A stretch of DNA of 64,000 nt from Bacillaceae bacterium OF18-1A. GTDB lineage: Bacteria > Bacillota > Bacilli > Bacillales > Bacillaceae_G. The notes under the pieces were generated by a model. The model did not search any database, was not told the DNA's origin, and saw nothing but the letters and a program-made list of their open reading frames with translations. Shown one piece after another: positions 34,618 through 43,707 of this stretch. Numbering within the stretch: the first letter of the stretch is position 1; each line of letters starts with the position of its first letter. The position numbers and the translations under genes were made by a program. The stretch spans positions 744,001 to 808,000 of the forward strand of contig JAQEWB010000001.1 in assembly GCA_027694045.1 (NCBI GenBank), given 5' to 3'.

Positions 34618-34656
34618 AAAACAAGACTTTAAGTTTATACGATAAAGTCTTGTTTT
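34618..34656 (-). terminator. Terminator of the Fe-ADH/GntP operon
   Basis: AAAACAAGACTTTA/TAAAGTCTTGTTTT, 14 bp perfect, 11-nt loop. Confidence 0.88.
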
Positions 34657-34702
34657 AACTATTTCCAAGGAAATTTTATGTGAATATTCTGAAATTAATA
34701 AC

Positions 34703-35896
34703 CTAATGTTTTATTGTATCTTCATACTGATAATGAAAACACTCTCGATACAACTGTTTGATTTCATCATAAGATGGAACTCGTGGATTATTTCCTGGGC
34801 TACCACTTTCAATTGCATCTTTTGCCATTTTAGAAATAGCATTTTCGAATTCAATTTCATCGATGCCGTATTCTTTTAGATTTGGGATATGAAGATCAAA
34901 ACAAAGTTTCTTTATTTCAACAAGTGTTTCATTCGCTACTTCTTCATCAGAATATGAATACAGCTCCTTGTTTACACTACGTCCAATCTCTGCTAATCTC
35001 TTTACTGCACTTGATTTTGTAAATTCTAGCACTGTAGGCAATAATATTGCATTTGATATACCATGTGGCACATGAAATAATGCACCTACTGGGCGAGACA
35101 TACCATGAATTAATGTAACGGATGCGTTTGAAAATGCAATACCCGCTTGTAATGAAGCAATCATCATCGCTTCTCTCGCTTCCATATTACCTCCATCTTC
35201 ATAGACAATACGTAAATATTTCATAATACTTTCAATAGCTGAAAGAGCCAGTACATCTGTAAGTGGTTGTGAAACTTTAGAAATGTACGCTTCGATTGCA
35301 TGACATAATGCATCTATTCCTGTCGCTGCTGTAATATGTGGTGGTACCGAACGTGTTAAAACCGGGTCTATAATTGCTACTTGCGGAGTAAAGTTCGGAT
35401 GTTTCATCATCATTTTTACATCTGTTTTTTTATTCGTAATTACTGCTACACTTGTTACTTCCGATCCAGTACCAGAAGTTGTTGGAATTGCAATGAGTGG
35501 TAGCGGATCAGATTCTATTTCGATATCTTTTTGAACGTAATCTTCAACTTCTCCACCATTTGTACATAATACCGCTACCGCTTTCGCAGCATCAATACAG
35601 CTTCCACCACCAATACCAATAATAAAGTCACACTTTCCTTCTTTACAAATAGTTAACGCTTCTAATACGTGTATATTTGTAGGCTCCGCATTCACTTTAT
35701 TATATGTAATAACCGTAATACCTTTCTTATTTAAATATTTCATACACCTTTCAATATAACCTAATTTCTCCATAATTGTATCAGTAACTATAAAAGCTCT
35801 TTTCCCCAATTTCTTAGATTGCTCCCCCAGTTTTTCAAGCGAATTTCTTCCATATAACACAGACTTCGGCATACGAAATTCAGCGACTTCTGACAA
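34703..35896 (-). CDS. Iron-containing alcohol dehydrogenase
   Basis: A 397-residue type III dehydrogenase. The NAD-binding GGGSCIDAAKA (about 95-105), the PTTSGTGSEVT loop and the iron-binding His-rich segments (ATGIDALCHAIEAY, HGMSRPVGALFHVPHG) are all present. The GTG at 35905 touches its SD; a TTG at 35896 has GGGGTGG five bases upstream and gives MSEVAEFRMPKSVLYG, the typical start. It lies 30-40 bp after the GntP permease gene in one operon, so it probably oxidises or reduces the imported hydroxy acid or its product. Substrate not determined. Confidence 0.9.
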   Translation of the reverse strand: MSEVAEFRMPKSVLYGRNSLEKLGEQSKKLGKRAFIVTDTIMEKLGYIERCMKYLNKKGITVITYNKVNAEPTNIHVLEALTICKEGKCDFIIGIGGGSCIDAAKAVAVLCTNGGEVEDYVQKDIEIESDPLPLIAIPTTSGTGSEVTSVAVITNKKTDVKMMMKHPNFTPQVAIIDPVLTRSVPPHITAATGIDALCHAIEAYISKVSQPLTDVLALSAIESIMKYLRIVYEDGGNMEAREAMMIASLQAGIAFSNASVTLIHGMSRPVGALFHVPHGISNAILLPTVLEFTKSSAVKRLAEIGRSVNKELYSYSDEEVANETLVEIKKLCFDLHIPNLKEYGIDEIEFENAISKMAKDAIESGSPGNNPRVPSYDEIKQLYRECFHYQYEDTIKH

Positions 35897-35935
35897 GTAC
35901 TCCACCCCTTCTCATCATTCATCTATTATCTATTT

Positions 35936-37375
35936 TTAATAAATCCCTGTTACAGTATAGAACGCAATCACTACAAATACAGCAACCGTTTTCAAAACTG
36001 TAATTGCAAATATATCTTTATATGATTGTTTATGTGTTAATCCTGTTACTGTAAGAATCGTAATAATAGCACCGTTATGTGGTAATGTATCCATGCCTCC
36101 TGATGCCATTGATACAATGCGGTGCATTACTTCTAATGGAATATCATACTGATTAGCCGCTGCGATAAATTTATCTCCCATCGCACTTAATACAATCCCC
36201 ATTCCACCTGATGCGGATCCTGTAATACCAGCTAAAATATTCGTTGTTACTGCTCCATTTACTAAAGGGTTCGTGAATGTTGCTGAGATACTATCTCTCA
36301 TTATTGCAAATCCGGGAAGTGCCGCAATGACACCACCGAATCCAAATTCAGCCCCAGTGTTCATTGTCGCAAGTAGCGCTCCGCCGATGCTCGTATTCAA
36401 TCCAGCTTGAAATCCTGTTACTACTCGTTTCCAATATAATAATAGCGTGGATAAAATCCCAATAATAAGTGCTAACTCTACAGACCAAATTCCAACTACC
36501 GCACTTAATTCCACTTTTCCAAAGGCTTTCATGCCGATAGCTGAAAAATCAAAGCCATTTGGATACCACTTCGGTATCATAATTGTAAAAACTTTATTCA
36601 TTACACCTACTAAAATAAGTGGCACAAACGCAATGACTTGCTGTACCTTTGTAATCTCAATACCGCTTAATACGGGCATATCTTTTTGTTCTAATTGTAA
36701 AGATGCTGCCATTTCAGCGTTTCCATTATTAAAACCGAAATATCCTTCTCCTGCTGCTTTTGCTTTCTTACGTCTACTCTCTAAATATAGTAAGCCTAAC
36801 GCTAAAACAAAGATTGCCCCTAAAATTCCTAATATCGGTGCTGCGTAAATATCTGTTTTAAAAAAAGTTGTAGGTATGACATTTTGAATTTGCGGTGATC
36901 CGGGAAGTGCATCCATTGTAAATGTCGCTGCTCCAAGAACGATGGTCCCTGGAATTAAACGCTTTGGAATATCCGCTTGTCGAAACAGCTTAGCCGCAAA
37001 CGGGAATATAGCGAATACCACTACATACACACTCACACCGCTATATGTTAAAATAGCCCCCATTAAAACGATTGCTAAAATTGTACGTTTTTCTCCAACT
37101 AACTCTACAATCGTCTTCGCAATGGAATCAGCAATTCCAGACATTTCTACTACTTTCCCAAATATTGCTCCCAGTAAAAACACTGGAAAATATAGTTTAA
37201 TAAACCCTACCATTTTCTCCATAAAAATATTAGAAAAGAAAGGTAACACAAAACTAGGTTCTGTCAAAAATACCGCAAACAATGCAAAAATCGGTGCAAA
37301 TAAAATAACAGAAAACCCTCTATAGGCTACAAACATAAGTAAGCTAAGTGCTAATAAAATAATAACTAGCTCCAA
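35936..37375 (-). CDS. GntP-family permease
   Basis: A 479-residue inner-membrane transporter with about 12-14 hydrophobic segments. Family features include the TYSGVSVYVVVFAIFPFA region, the DALPGSPQIQNVIPT loop and a C-terminal SMASGGMDTLPHNGAIITIL motif. GntP proteins import gluconate or related hydroxy acids with protons. The start is TTG with AAAGGAGGGG upstream. The following gene encodes a Fe-alcohol dehydrogenase, which suggests uptake of a hydroxy acid for oxidation. A promoter with a cre-like site lies about 130 bp upstream. Confidence 0.9.
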   Translation of the reverse strand: MELVIILLALSLLMFVAYRGFSVILFAPIFALFAVFLTEPSFVLPFFSNIFMEKMVGFIKLYFPVFLLGAIFGKVVEMSGIADSIAKTIVELVGEKRTILAIVLMGAILTYSGVSVYVVVFAIFPFAAKLFRQADIPKRLIPGTIVLGAATFTMDALPGSPQIQNVIPTTFFKTDIYAAPILGILGAIFVLALGLLYLESRRKKAKAAGEGYFGFNNGNAEMAASLQLEQKDMPVLSGIEITKVQQVIAFVPLILVGVMNKVFTIMIPKWYPNGFDFSAIGMKAFGKVELSAVVGIWSVELALIIGILSTLLLYWKRVVTGFQAGLNTSIGGALLATMNTGAEFGFGGVIAALPGFAIMRDSISATFTNPLVNGAVTTNILAGITGSASGGMGIVLSAMGDKFIAAANQYDIPLEVMHRIVSMASGGMDTLPHNGAIITILTVTGLTHKQSYKDIFAITVLKTVAVFVVIAFYTVTGIY

Positions 37376-37441
37376 TTATACCCCTCCTTTAAACTGAAAA
37401 TTCAATCTTTTTTTGATAAATTTCTACAATGTTGCCATACT

Positions 37442-37453
37442 CTATTCTTTCAT
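37442..37453 (-). other. Three-codon ORF with strong SD in the gntP leader
   Basis: TTAGAGGAGGTTTGTC is followed by ATG AAA GAA TAG. The ribosome site is better than that of the permease itself, 66 bp downstream. It may be a minimal upstream ORF or debris of an older gene. Confidence 0.35.
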
Positions 37454-37501
37454 GACAAACCTCCTCTAATTATTACAAATTTTTCATGCTAAAAATGTCT
37501 A

Positions 37502-37522
37502 ATTATACATATTCGATTACAT
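37502..37522 (-). promoter_or_regulatory. Candidate promoter -10 with CcpA (cre) site
   Basis: On the minus strand ATGTAATCGAATATG matches the cre consensus WTGNAANCGNWNNCW except for the C, and ends at TATAAT (37507-37502). Catabolite repression of a hydroxy-acid permease is plausible. A weak -35 only. Confidence 0.4.
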
Positions 37523-37525
37523 ACG

Positions 37526-37579
37526 AAAAATCCCTTTAAACAAAAACGATTTCATCGTCGTACGTTTTAAAGGGATTTT
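37526..37579. terminator. Hairpin after the HAD phosphatase gene
   Basis: AAAATCCCTTTAAA pairs with TTTAAAGGGATTTT; internal GACGATGAAATCGTT adds a smaller stem. It terminates the gene at 37591-38256 on the minus strand. Confidence 0.7.
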
Positions 37580-37590
37580 CAATTACTATA

Positions 37591-38256
37591 TTATTGTTTT
37601 ATGAAACTATTTTCTATACAAAAGTGACGTAGTGCTTCTACATCATTCGCTATATGAGTCGCACCGACTTCAGTTAATTCTTTTTCACTACCATATCCAT
37701 ACAATACACCTATAGACGCAATTTTATTATGAGTCGCACCTATTATATCGTGCTTTCTATCTCCAATCATGATAACTTCTTCTTTTTTAAGTTCTTCATT
37801 TGTTTGTAAAATATGAGCAATGATTTCTTCTTTTTTTATTCTCGTTCCATCTAAATTACTTCCAATGATACCTTCGAAATAATTCGTTAGTTGAAAATGC
37901 TCTATAACTTGTTCAGCAAATATAGTAGGTTTTGAAGTTGCTATAAATAAACGATGGTCTGTATCTTTTAATTGTTTTAAAAGATTTGGAATACCCTCGT
38001 AAACATTATTCTCCAACAATCCACGTTGCTTTAAATACTCTCTGAAATAAAAAACAGCTCGTTCAACTTCTCCTTCATTCATATTATATCTTTCTACAAA
38101 TGATTGCTGGATGGGTGGACCAATAAATGAATTTAACTCGTTTATATGTAATTCTTCAATTCCAAGCTGTTGTAATGCATACAAAACTGAATTTACAATT
38201 CCTTCTTTCGGATCTGTTAATGTTCCATCTAAATCAAAGAGAAATGTTGTATACAT
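37591..38256 (-). CDS. HAD-family phosphatase (phosphoglycolate-phosphatase-like)
   Basis: A 221-residue HAD hydrolase with nucleophile motif FLFDLDGTLTD (D8, D10), a helical cap domain (about 15-85), motif II FIATSKP and motif IV MIGDRKHDIIGA. The cap type and size fit the Gph/PpaX group, which hydrolyses small phosphate esters or pyrophosphate. Single gene, divergent from amj. Confidence 0.88.
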   Translation of the reverse strand: MYTTFLFDLDGTLTDPKEGIVNSVLYALQQLGIEELHINELNSFIGPPIQQSFVERYNMNEGEVERAVFYFREYLKQRGLLENNVYEGIPNLLKQLKDTDHRLFIATSKPTIFAEQVIEHFQLTNYFEGIIGSNLDGTRIKKEEIIAHILQTNEELKKEEVIMIGDRKHDIIGATHNKIASIGVLYGYGSEKELTEVGATHIANDVEALRHFCIENSFIKQ

Positions 38257-38352
38257 GTTTAATCCTCCACCTACTTTATATGTACATTACTTAAGGATTT
38301 CTCCTACTCTCTCTATTATACTATCATTATCTATTTTTTCGAAAAAATTATT

Positions 38353-38399
38353 TATCATATCTATCGTGCTTTCAGTTGCAAAGTACGATAGATATGATA
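38353..38399. promoter_or_regulatory. 15-bp perfect inverted repeat upstream of amj
   Basis: TATCATATCTATCGT (38353-38367) and ACGATAGATATGATA (38385-38399) pair perfectly; the 17-nt loop can add CTTT/AAAG. It lies 46 bp before the amj ATG. No T run follows in the amj direction, so it is not a simple terminator; a leader structure or operator is more likely. Confidence 0.55.
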
Positions 38400-38444
38400 A
38401 AGTAAAAAAAGTTATATTTAATTCAATAGAAACTGGTGGAACAT

Positions 38445-39242
38445 ATGTCAATTACATTAATCTTCATTATGGCTTTCACAATTATTATTCATGCAGTCGA
38501 AACGAGTTCTTATAGTATTCGATTAGCTGGTGTTCGTTTAAAAAAGATTGCTGTTGCTTTATCTGTTGTAGGAATGGTATTACTCATTTCAAGAACATCT
38601 AACTTACTACAAGCCTTTTTAATCGGAGGTATTGTCGATGAAGCAAAACTAAACTCTTCTATTAATTTGGAACATATTATACGACTTGTACTATTATCAG
38701 CTTCTATCGGTACATTACTTGCGATTATTCTTTACCCAACGTTAACTAAACTCTTTGGATATGTCATTCAAAATTTCGAAACAGACGGTTCATTCATTCG
38801 AATGATGAAAACGAATAACATCCAAAAATTAAAGTACACAAAAAAATATGTCCGCTTTCCAAAGTTAGAAATGATTCATAGACTGCGTATTGGTGGTATT
38901 CCAAAACGTATAATGCTTATTAACATGTTTGCTACTGCAATTTATACAGCAGGGGTCCTTTCAGCACTTTACGCGTCCTTCTTAAATCCAGATTACGCAA
39001 CAAATGCAAGTACCGCTTCCGGTCTTGTGAATGGCTTTGCTACTATTTTATTAACAGTATTACTCGATCCGCGCATTGCTCTATTAACAGAACGAGCTTT
39101 ACAATCAGAACAGGGTGCTGAATCTATGAGTAAAATGTATGGTTGGTTAATGATTTCTAGACTTTTCGGTACATTACTCGCACAACTTTTATTCGTACCA
39201 GGTGCTTACTGGATTTTATGGATTATTGAGCTTATGCATTAA
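38445..39242 (+). CDS. amj: Alternate lipid II flippase Amj
   Basis: A 265-residue membrane protein with about six to eight hydrophobic segments, matching the Amj (YdaH, DUF2837) family: HAVETSSYSIRLAGVR near the N-terminus and GGIPKRIMLINMFATAIYTA, LLTVLLDPRIALLTE later. In B. subtilis Amj flips lipid-linked peptidoglycan precursor when MurJ is absent and is induced by sigma-M under envelope stress. ATG 38445 has GGTGG upstream; the frame is open from a GTG at 38436. No clear sigma-M promoter was found. An inverted repeat precedes it. Confidence 0.92.
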   Translation: MSITLIFIMAFTIIIHAVETSSYSIRLAGVRLKKIAVALSVVGMVLLISRTSNLLQAFLIGGIVDEAKLNSSINLEHIIRLVLLSASIGTLLAIILYPTLTKLFGYVIQNFETDGSFIRMMKTNNIQKLKYTKKYVRFPKLEMIHRLRIGGIPKRIMLINMFATAIYTAGVLSALYASFLNPDYATNASTASGLVNGFATILLTVLLDPRIALLTERALQSEQGAESMSKMYGWLMISRLFGTLLAQLLFVPGAYWILWIIELMH

Positions 39243-39274
39243 TTCACTCTCTACAAAAGTAGGTGTATTATCAA

Positions 39275-39850
39275 ATGACTATTAAAACCGAACAAGATAT
39301 CATCCAATTGATACAAAATGACCCTTGGATGATGAATGTATTACAAATGGCAAAATCACTAGAGTTACCTGATTGGTGGGTTTGTACCGGCTTTGTTCGT
39401 TCTAAAATTTGGGATACTTTACATGACTATGAAGCTAAAACGGCTATGCCTGATGTTGATGTGATTTATTATGATAGTCTACATCAAGATGAGATATACG
39501 AACAATCATTAGAAACGAAACTGACAAATTTGGATGCTTCTATACCTTGGTCAGTTAAGAATCAAGCTCGTATGCATGTAGTGAATAGCATGCCGCCGTA
39601 CTCTTCATCTATTGATGCTATTTCTAAGTTTCCTGAAACAGCAACTGCTTTAGGTTTTACACTTGACGAGCAAAACAATGTCATATTAACAGCTCCATGT
39701 GGCATTGAAGATGTACTTTCGTTACAAGTGAAACCTACACCTCATTTTCTTAAAACGAAAGAAAGAATACATATGTACAAAAATAGAGTTAGTAAAAAGA
39801 ATTGGGAAAATAAATGGCCTAACATCACAATCACATATCCAGAAATATAG
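39275..39850 (+). CDS. Nucleotidyltransferase-family protein (DUF925-type)
   Basis: A 191-residue soluble protein. WWVCTGFVRSKIWD (about 31-44) and the acidic motif MPDVDVIYYD (about 57-66) fit the nucleotidyltransferase-like family that includes E. coli YgbJ-region and Bacillus DUF925 proteins, where the Asp pair binds metal. AGGTG precedes ATG 39275. It follows amj by 32 bp on the same strand and probably shares its transcript. The reaction is unknown. Confidence 0.8.
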   Translation: MTIKTEQDIIQLIQNDPWMMNVLQMAKSLELPDWWVCTGFVRSKIWDTLHDYEAKTAMPDVDVIYYDSLHQDEIYEQSLETKLTNLDASIPWSVKNQARMHVVNSMPPYSSSIDAISKFPETATALGFTLDEQNNVILTAPCGIEDVLSLQVKPTPHFLKTKERIHMYKNRVSKKNWENKWPNITITYPEI

Positions 39851-39885
39851 AAAGGGTGCCTCTCATTTATAGAAGCACCCTTTTC
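39850..39885. terminator. Terminator between convergent genes
   Basis: GAAAGGGTGC/GCACCCTTTTC with a 15-nt loop. Confidence 0.85.
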
Positions 39886-39886
39886 T

Positions 39887-40792
39887 TCATTTCAAAAAAT
39901 GCATGACTGTTTCTGCAAATCTATCTGCTTCCTCATAATGAGGTGAATGACCGCTCTCTTCAAATACGATATACTTGCCGTTTCGGGCATCTTTATTAAA
40001 TGTTTTAATTTGTTCTTCACACGTTACTACATCATGTTTTCCTACAATTAATAACATTGGATTTTGTACTTCTTTTATTTTATATAATAATGATTTATGA
40101 CATGCACCCTCTAATTTTAATCTATCAAAATGAATTTGAGAGCGATTTGAAAATACTTCCCACTCTTCATCGCTATATAAACTATAGTCTGTTTCATCTT
40201 CCTTAAAATTGTAAATCTCCATTCTTTTTTCTTCTAATTCAGCGCTTAATCTTATATAAGCTTCTAACAACTCTTCTGAACTAGCATAGCTAGATGAATA
40301 AGCAAAGCACTCTTTTGCTACTTCTTCTTTTCCATGCTTTTTTAATAAATGCCCTGTCTTTTGCAACAAAGCTCTACTTGTTAATGCAAAGTCGAAAGTT
40401 GGCCCTTCAAATATTATTTTCTCTATTGAACTTGGATATATCGACGCATATAACAATGCTACATATCCACCGAAAGAATGTCCAATTATAGACCACTTCT
40501 CAATTTGTAATACTTTTTTTAATTCCTCACAGTCTTCAATCAAATCATTTAATCCAAAAGCTTCGTCTTCAGTAATTTTTTCTGAACGACAAACACCTCT
40601 TTGATCTATCATAATTACATATAAAGAATCTTTTAAACGTTCCGCTTGGTGAAATGAAAAATCATAACAACTCTCTCCTGGACCACCATGCAAGTATAAG
40701 ACTGGCTTATTTTTAGGATTTCCATGTGTTTCAACGTATAGCTTTTTCCCTCTAATATTCATATACTCCCCTGTTTCTATCAAATTCGCCAT
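39887..40792 (-). CDS. Alpha/beta hydrolase, proline-iminopeptidase-like
   Basis: A 301-residue hydrolase. Oxyanion motif YLHGGPGESC (about 33-42), nucleophile GHSFGG (Ser near 103), acid D in GKHDVVT (near 250) and His in ESGHSPHYE (near 279) give the full triad. The HGGPG motif is that of proline iminopeptidases and related arylesterases. ATG 40792 has AAGGTGGTGAT upstream; the frame continues to 40915 over the end of the next gene without a start signal. Cytoplasmic. Confidence 0.88.
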   Translation of the reverse strand: MANLIETGEYMNIRGKKLYVETHGNPKNKPVLYLHGGPGESCYDFSFHQAERLKDSLYVIMIDQRGVCRSEKITEDEAFGLNDLIEDCEELKKVLQIEKWSIIGHSFGGYVALLYASIYPSSIEKIIFEGPTFDFALTSRALLQKTGHLLKKHGKEEVAKECFAYSSSYASSEELLEAYIRLSAELEEKRMEIYNFKEDETDYSLYSDEEWEVFSNRSQIHFDRLKLEGACHKSLLYKIKEVQNPMLLIVGKHDVVTCEEQIKTFNKDARNGKYIVFEESGHSPHYEEADRFAETVMHFLK

Positions 40793-40836
40793 AAACATCA
40801 CCACCTTCTTTTTACTGAATATTATAACATTTATTA

Positions 40837-42177
40837 TTAAATAATCCCTATTACATTTAAAAAGACGATGATGATCGCAAGTGGTGCTACAAATCGAAGT
40901 AAAAATGCCCAACAAGTAAACACTTTCTTTCCATAATTTCCACCTACAAAAAACTCCGCTTCTAGTACCTTCTTCTCCATTTTGAATGAAACGAAAATAC
41001 TAATAAATAGTGCACCAAGCGGCATTAATATATTACTAGATAAGAAGTCTACTGCATCAAAAATATTCTTTCCAAAAATCGTAATATTACTCCAAACTCC
41101 AAAGGATAACGCAGATGGTATACCAACTAAGAAAATGCAGAAACCGATCATCCATGATAGTTGAGTTCTTCTTTTTTGATCACCATTAGCTAATGCTGAC
41201 ACAACCGTTTCTAGTAGAGAGAACGCAGATGTTAATGTCGCAAATGTAAATAGTGCAAGAAATACTGTTAAAAAAAAGCCCCCAAATGGAATTTGACTAA
41301 ATACTGATGGTAGTACGATAAATAATAAGCCTGGCCCTTCTGTCGGCTCCATACCTAATGAAAATACTGCTGGGAAAATAGCAAGACCTGCGAATAAAGA
41401 GACGAACAAATTCAATCCGACAATTGTTATTGCTGATTTTGGTAAGCTCTCTTTTTTATTTAGATAAGAACTATACGTAACCATAATTGAAATACCTATA
41501 CTAATCGCAAAGAATGATTGCCCCATTGCGAACAAAATGCTTTCCGAAGTAATTTTAGAAAAATCGGGTTGCAGGAAGAACTTCACACCTTCTATTGCGT
41601 TATCAAGTGTTAACGAACGAATAATAAGAGCGACAAATAAAACGAACAATGCTGGTAACATATATTTACTTGCTTTTTCAATTCCATTTTGTACACCTTT
41701 TGATACAACCCAAATCGTAATGAACATAAAAGCGAAATGCCCCATAATAGCCCAAGCAGGATTTCCAATTGTTTCAGTAAATAAAGCTCCGTAATTTTGT
41801 CCTGGAGTAATCAGTTGTCCAGTTATTCCTCTGAATAAATAAATTAATACCCATCCACCTACAACGCTGTAAAACGAAAGTAATATAAAACACGTTCCAA
41901 CACCAAGGCGTCCAATCCAATGCCATCCTGTATTTGGTGCAATGTTTTTAAATGCTCCGACTGCCTGTTTCTGTGTACTACGCCCAATCATAAATTCAGC
42001 TATTAATAGCGGTAGTCCAATTAATACGGTAAATAATATAAAAATTAAGAAGAATGCTCCTCCCCCGCTCTTTCCAGCGATATAAGGAAACTTCCATATT
42101 GCGCCTAGTCCAATTGCTGATCCTGCTGCTGCCATTATAAAACCTAGTTTCGAAGTCCATTGCTCCGTCTGTTTCAT
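40837..42177 (-). CDS. Sodium-dependent amino acid transporter, NSS family
   Basis: A 446-residue transporter with about 11-12 membrane helices. The N-terminus [20 protein letters not shown] contains the unwound TM1 sodium/substrate site, and [11 protein letters not shown] lies in TM8. It resembles B. subtilis YocR/YhdH and LeuT-type amino-acid symporters. AGGAGG precedes the ATG. A T-box leader with probable Leu specifier lies just upstream, so expression should rise when the cognate tRNA is uncharged, pointing to uptake of that amino acid. The hydrolase gene follows on the same strand, 44 bp downstream. Confidence 0.92.
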   Translation of the reverse strand: MKQTEQWTSKLGFIMAAAGSAIGLGAIWKFPYIAGKSGGGAFFLIFILFTVLIGLPLLIAEFMIGRSTQKQAVGAFKNIAPNTGWHWIGRLGVGTCFILLSFYSVVGGWVLIYLFRGITGQLITPGQNYGALFTETIGNPAWAIMGHFAFMFITIWVVSKGVQNGIEKASKYMLPALFVLFVALIIRSLTLDNAIEGVKFFLQPDFSKITSESILFAMGQSFFAISIGISIMVTYSSYLNKKESLPKSAITIVGLNLFVSLFAGLAIFPAVFSLGMEPTEGPGLLFIVLPSVFSQIPFGGFFLTVFLALFTFATLTSAFSLLETVVSALANGDQKRRTQLSWMIGFCIFLVGIPSALSFGVWSNITIFGKNIFDAVDFLSSNILMPLGALFISIFVSFKMEKKVLEAEFFVGGNYGKKVFTCWAFLLRFVAPLAIIIVFLNVIGII

Positions 42178-42265
42178 CTTATTTTCCTCCTAATTAAATC
42201 AATTTATACAAATAATTTAATTTTGTAAACCAATCCGAATAAACCCTCCATTTCTATTTCTATAA

Positions 42266-42510
42266 AATAAAAAATGGCCCAGCATCTCTTTATATAAAGA
42301 GACGCTAAGCCATTTACTTAACGCGGTACCACTCTTATTGATTCTATTATGAATCCACCTTAGTAGTAATCGTTTGATTACAAACCTAATATCGAAGGTT
42401 AACCGTTAAGATTTACTAAGAATGTGATTCCTTTCCACCTTACTGCTCCTAGGCGAGTTCAGGATGTCATTTGACTATGTCACACCAACCCATAGCTCTC
42501 TGTACAAATA
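42266..42510 (-). promoter_or_regulatory. T-box riboswitch of the NSS transporter, probable Leu (CUC) specifier
   Basis: On the minus strand: GTACAGAGAGC at the base of stem I, the T-box AGAGTGGTACCGCG (42335-42322), and a terminator stem (AAATGGCTTAGCGTCTCTTT with its partner) ending in T residues near 42270. The specifier triplet, aligned with the other two T-boxes here (GAA then codon then purine), is CTC at 42457-42455, a Leu codon. The T-box is certain; the specifier is inferred by alignment. Confidence 0.9.
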
Positions 42511-42780
42511 CATGACCTTACTACTCCTATTCAACACGTTTTAATATTTAGAATATATTTTCTTTTGAAATTAATATGAAGTATATCGGTTATACTTATA
42601 ACTGTCAAGGGATATATTATTTTTGTCGAAAAGGATTTTAACACACATTTATAGAAAATATTTACAATGAAGTGCAACTTTATTCAGTGTGGATGTCCGT
42701 ACCTACCGATTACTAGCTTACACCCATCAGGTATTTATCTACTAAATAACAAGATAAAAATATAAGGAGATTCAAACGTT
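42511..42780. other. Divergent intergenic region between the T-box and permease genes
   Basis: AT-rich DNA with promoters for both directions expected. I see no gene, repeat or further RNA in it. Confidence 0.4.
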
Positions 42781-43707
42781 ATGTCATTATTAAAAAATGG
42801 TTGTTTTTTTATTATCCGCTCATTCTTTATCATTTTTGGAATTATTGCGATTTGTTCCTTACCACAATTGTTTTTTGGTACAACTCCTAGCGCATCCATT
42901 GCGGTACCCATGCCACCAAAAACAACTTTACAATTAAATTTTAGTAACTATTTAGATTCGATATCAAATGTTATTTCATCTTTGTTTCATCCTACAAGTA
43001 TTACTTATAAAATTGACCTTGCCGGCACACAATCGCCAGATCGTGACCTTTTTCCATATTTACTAGAATCCTATATACATACATTAACTATTATGATTTG
43101 TGCTTTCCTTATCGCCGTACTCCTATCTACTACTTTTACCATACTTACATTTTACTTTCCTAAACGCATTCAATCTCTTATTCTTAAAACTTTACATGTA
43201 CTAGAATCATTGCCGGACTTATTTTTTGTCGTCTGTGTACAATTATTTGTCATTTGGATTTATAAAAATACAAATTTACTCGTTACAGTACCTTTTTCTA
43301 CTATGCAAGAAAAAACATATTTGTTACCGATATTAACACTTAGTATTTTACCGATTATATACTTATACAAAATTTGTCTGTTAAATTATAATGACGAACT
43401 ACAAAAAGATTATATAAACGTTGCGGTCGCAAAAGGATTAAAACCATTTTATATTTTATATAAACACGTACTCATCAATGCCCTACTGTCTATCTTTTAT
43501 AATGCAAAATCTATTTTTTTATTTATGATTTCCAATATGATCGTACTGGAATATTTATTTAACTCATACGGCCTATTTAAATTTCTACTTACGCATCAAA
43601 CACCGGAAATTATTACGGTAAGTATATTAATTTTAACAATTCCATTCTATCTCTCCTTTGAATTATTAAAACGGATTTTACCAGGAAGAAGGGATTTCCA
43701 TGCTTAA
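42781..43707 (+). CDS. Peptide-type ABC transporter permease 1
   Basis: A 308-residue membrane protein of the DppB/OppB permease family, with an N-terminal anchor (about 8-28), a large extracellular loop (about 30-95) and a five-helix core (about 98-300). The EAA-type loop is near NVAVAKGLKPFYILYKHVL. AAGGAG precedes the ATG. It overlaps the next permease gene by 8 bp. No ATPase or binding-protein gene is attached on either side, which is unusual. Confidence 0.82.
   Translation: MSLLKNGCFFIIRSFFIIFGIIAICSLPQLFFGTTPSASIAVPMPPKTTLQLNFSNYLDSISNVISSLFHPTSITYKIDLAGTQSPDRDLFPYLLESYIHTLTIMICAFLIAVLLSTTFTILTFYFPKRIQSLILKTLHVLESLPDLFFVVCVQLFVIWIYKNTNLLVTVPFSTMQEKTYLLPILTLSILPIIYLYKICLLNYNDELQKDYINVAVAKGLKPFYILYKHVLINALLSIFYNAKSIFLFMISNMIVLEYLFNSYGLFKFLLTHQTPEIITVSILILTIPFYLSFELLKRILPGRRDFHA

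Noticed and set aside
36447..37325. Plus-strand frames of 127-133 codons inside the GntP permease gene
   Set aside because: Antisense shadows; no SD and atypical composition.
40793..40915. N-terminal extension of the alpha/beta hydrolase
   Set aside because: It overlaps the transporter stop and lacks a ribosome site; the SD sits at 40792.
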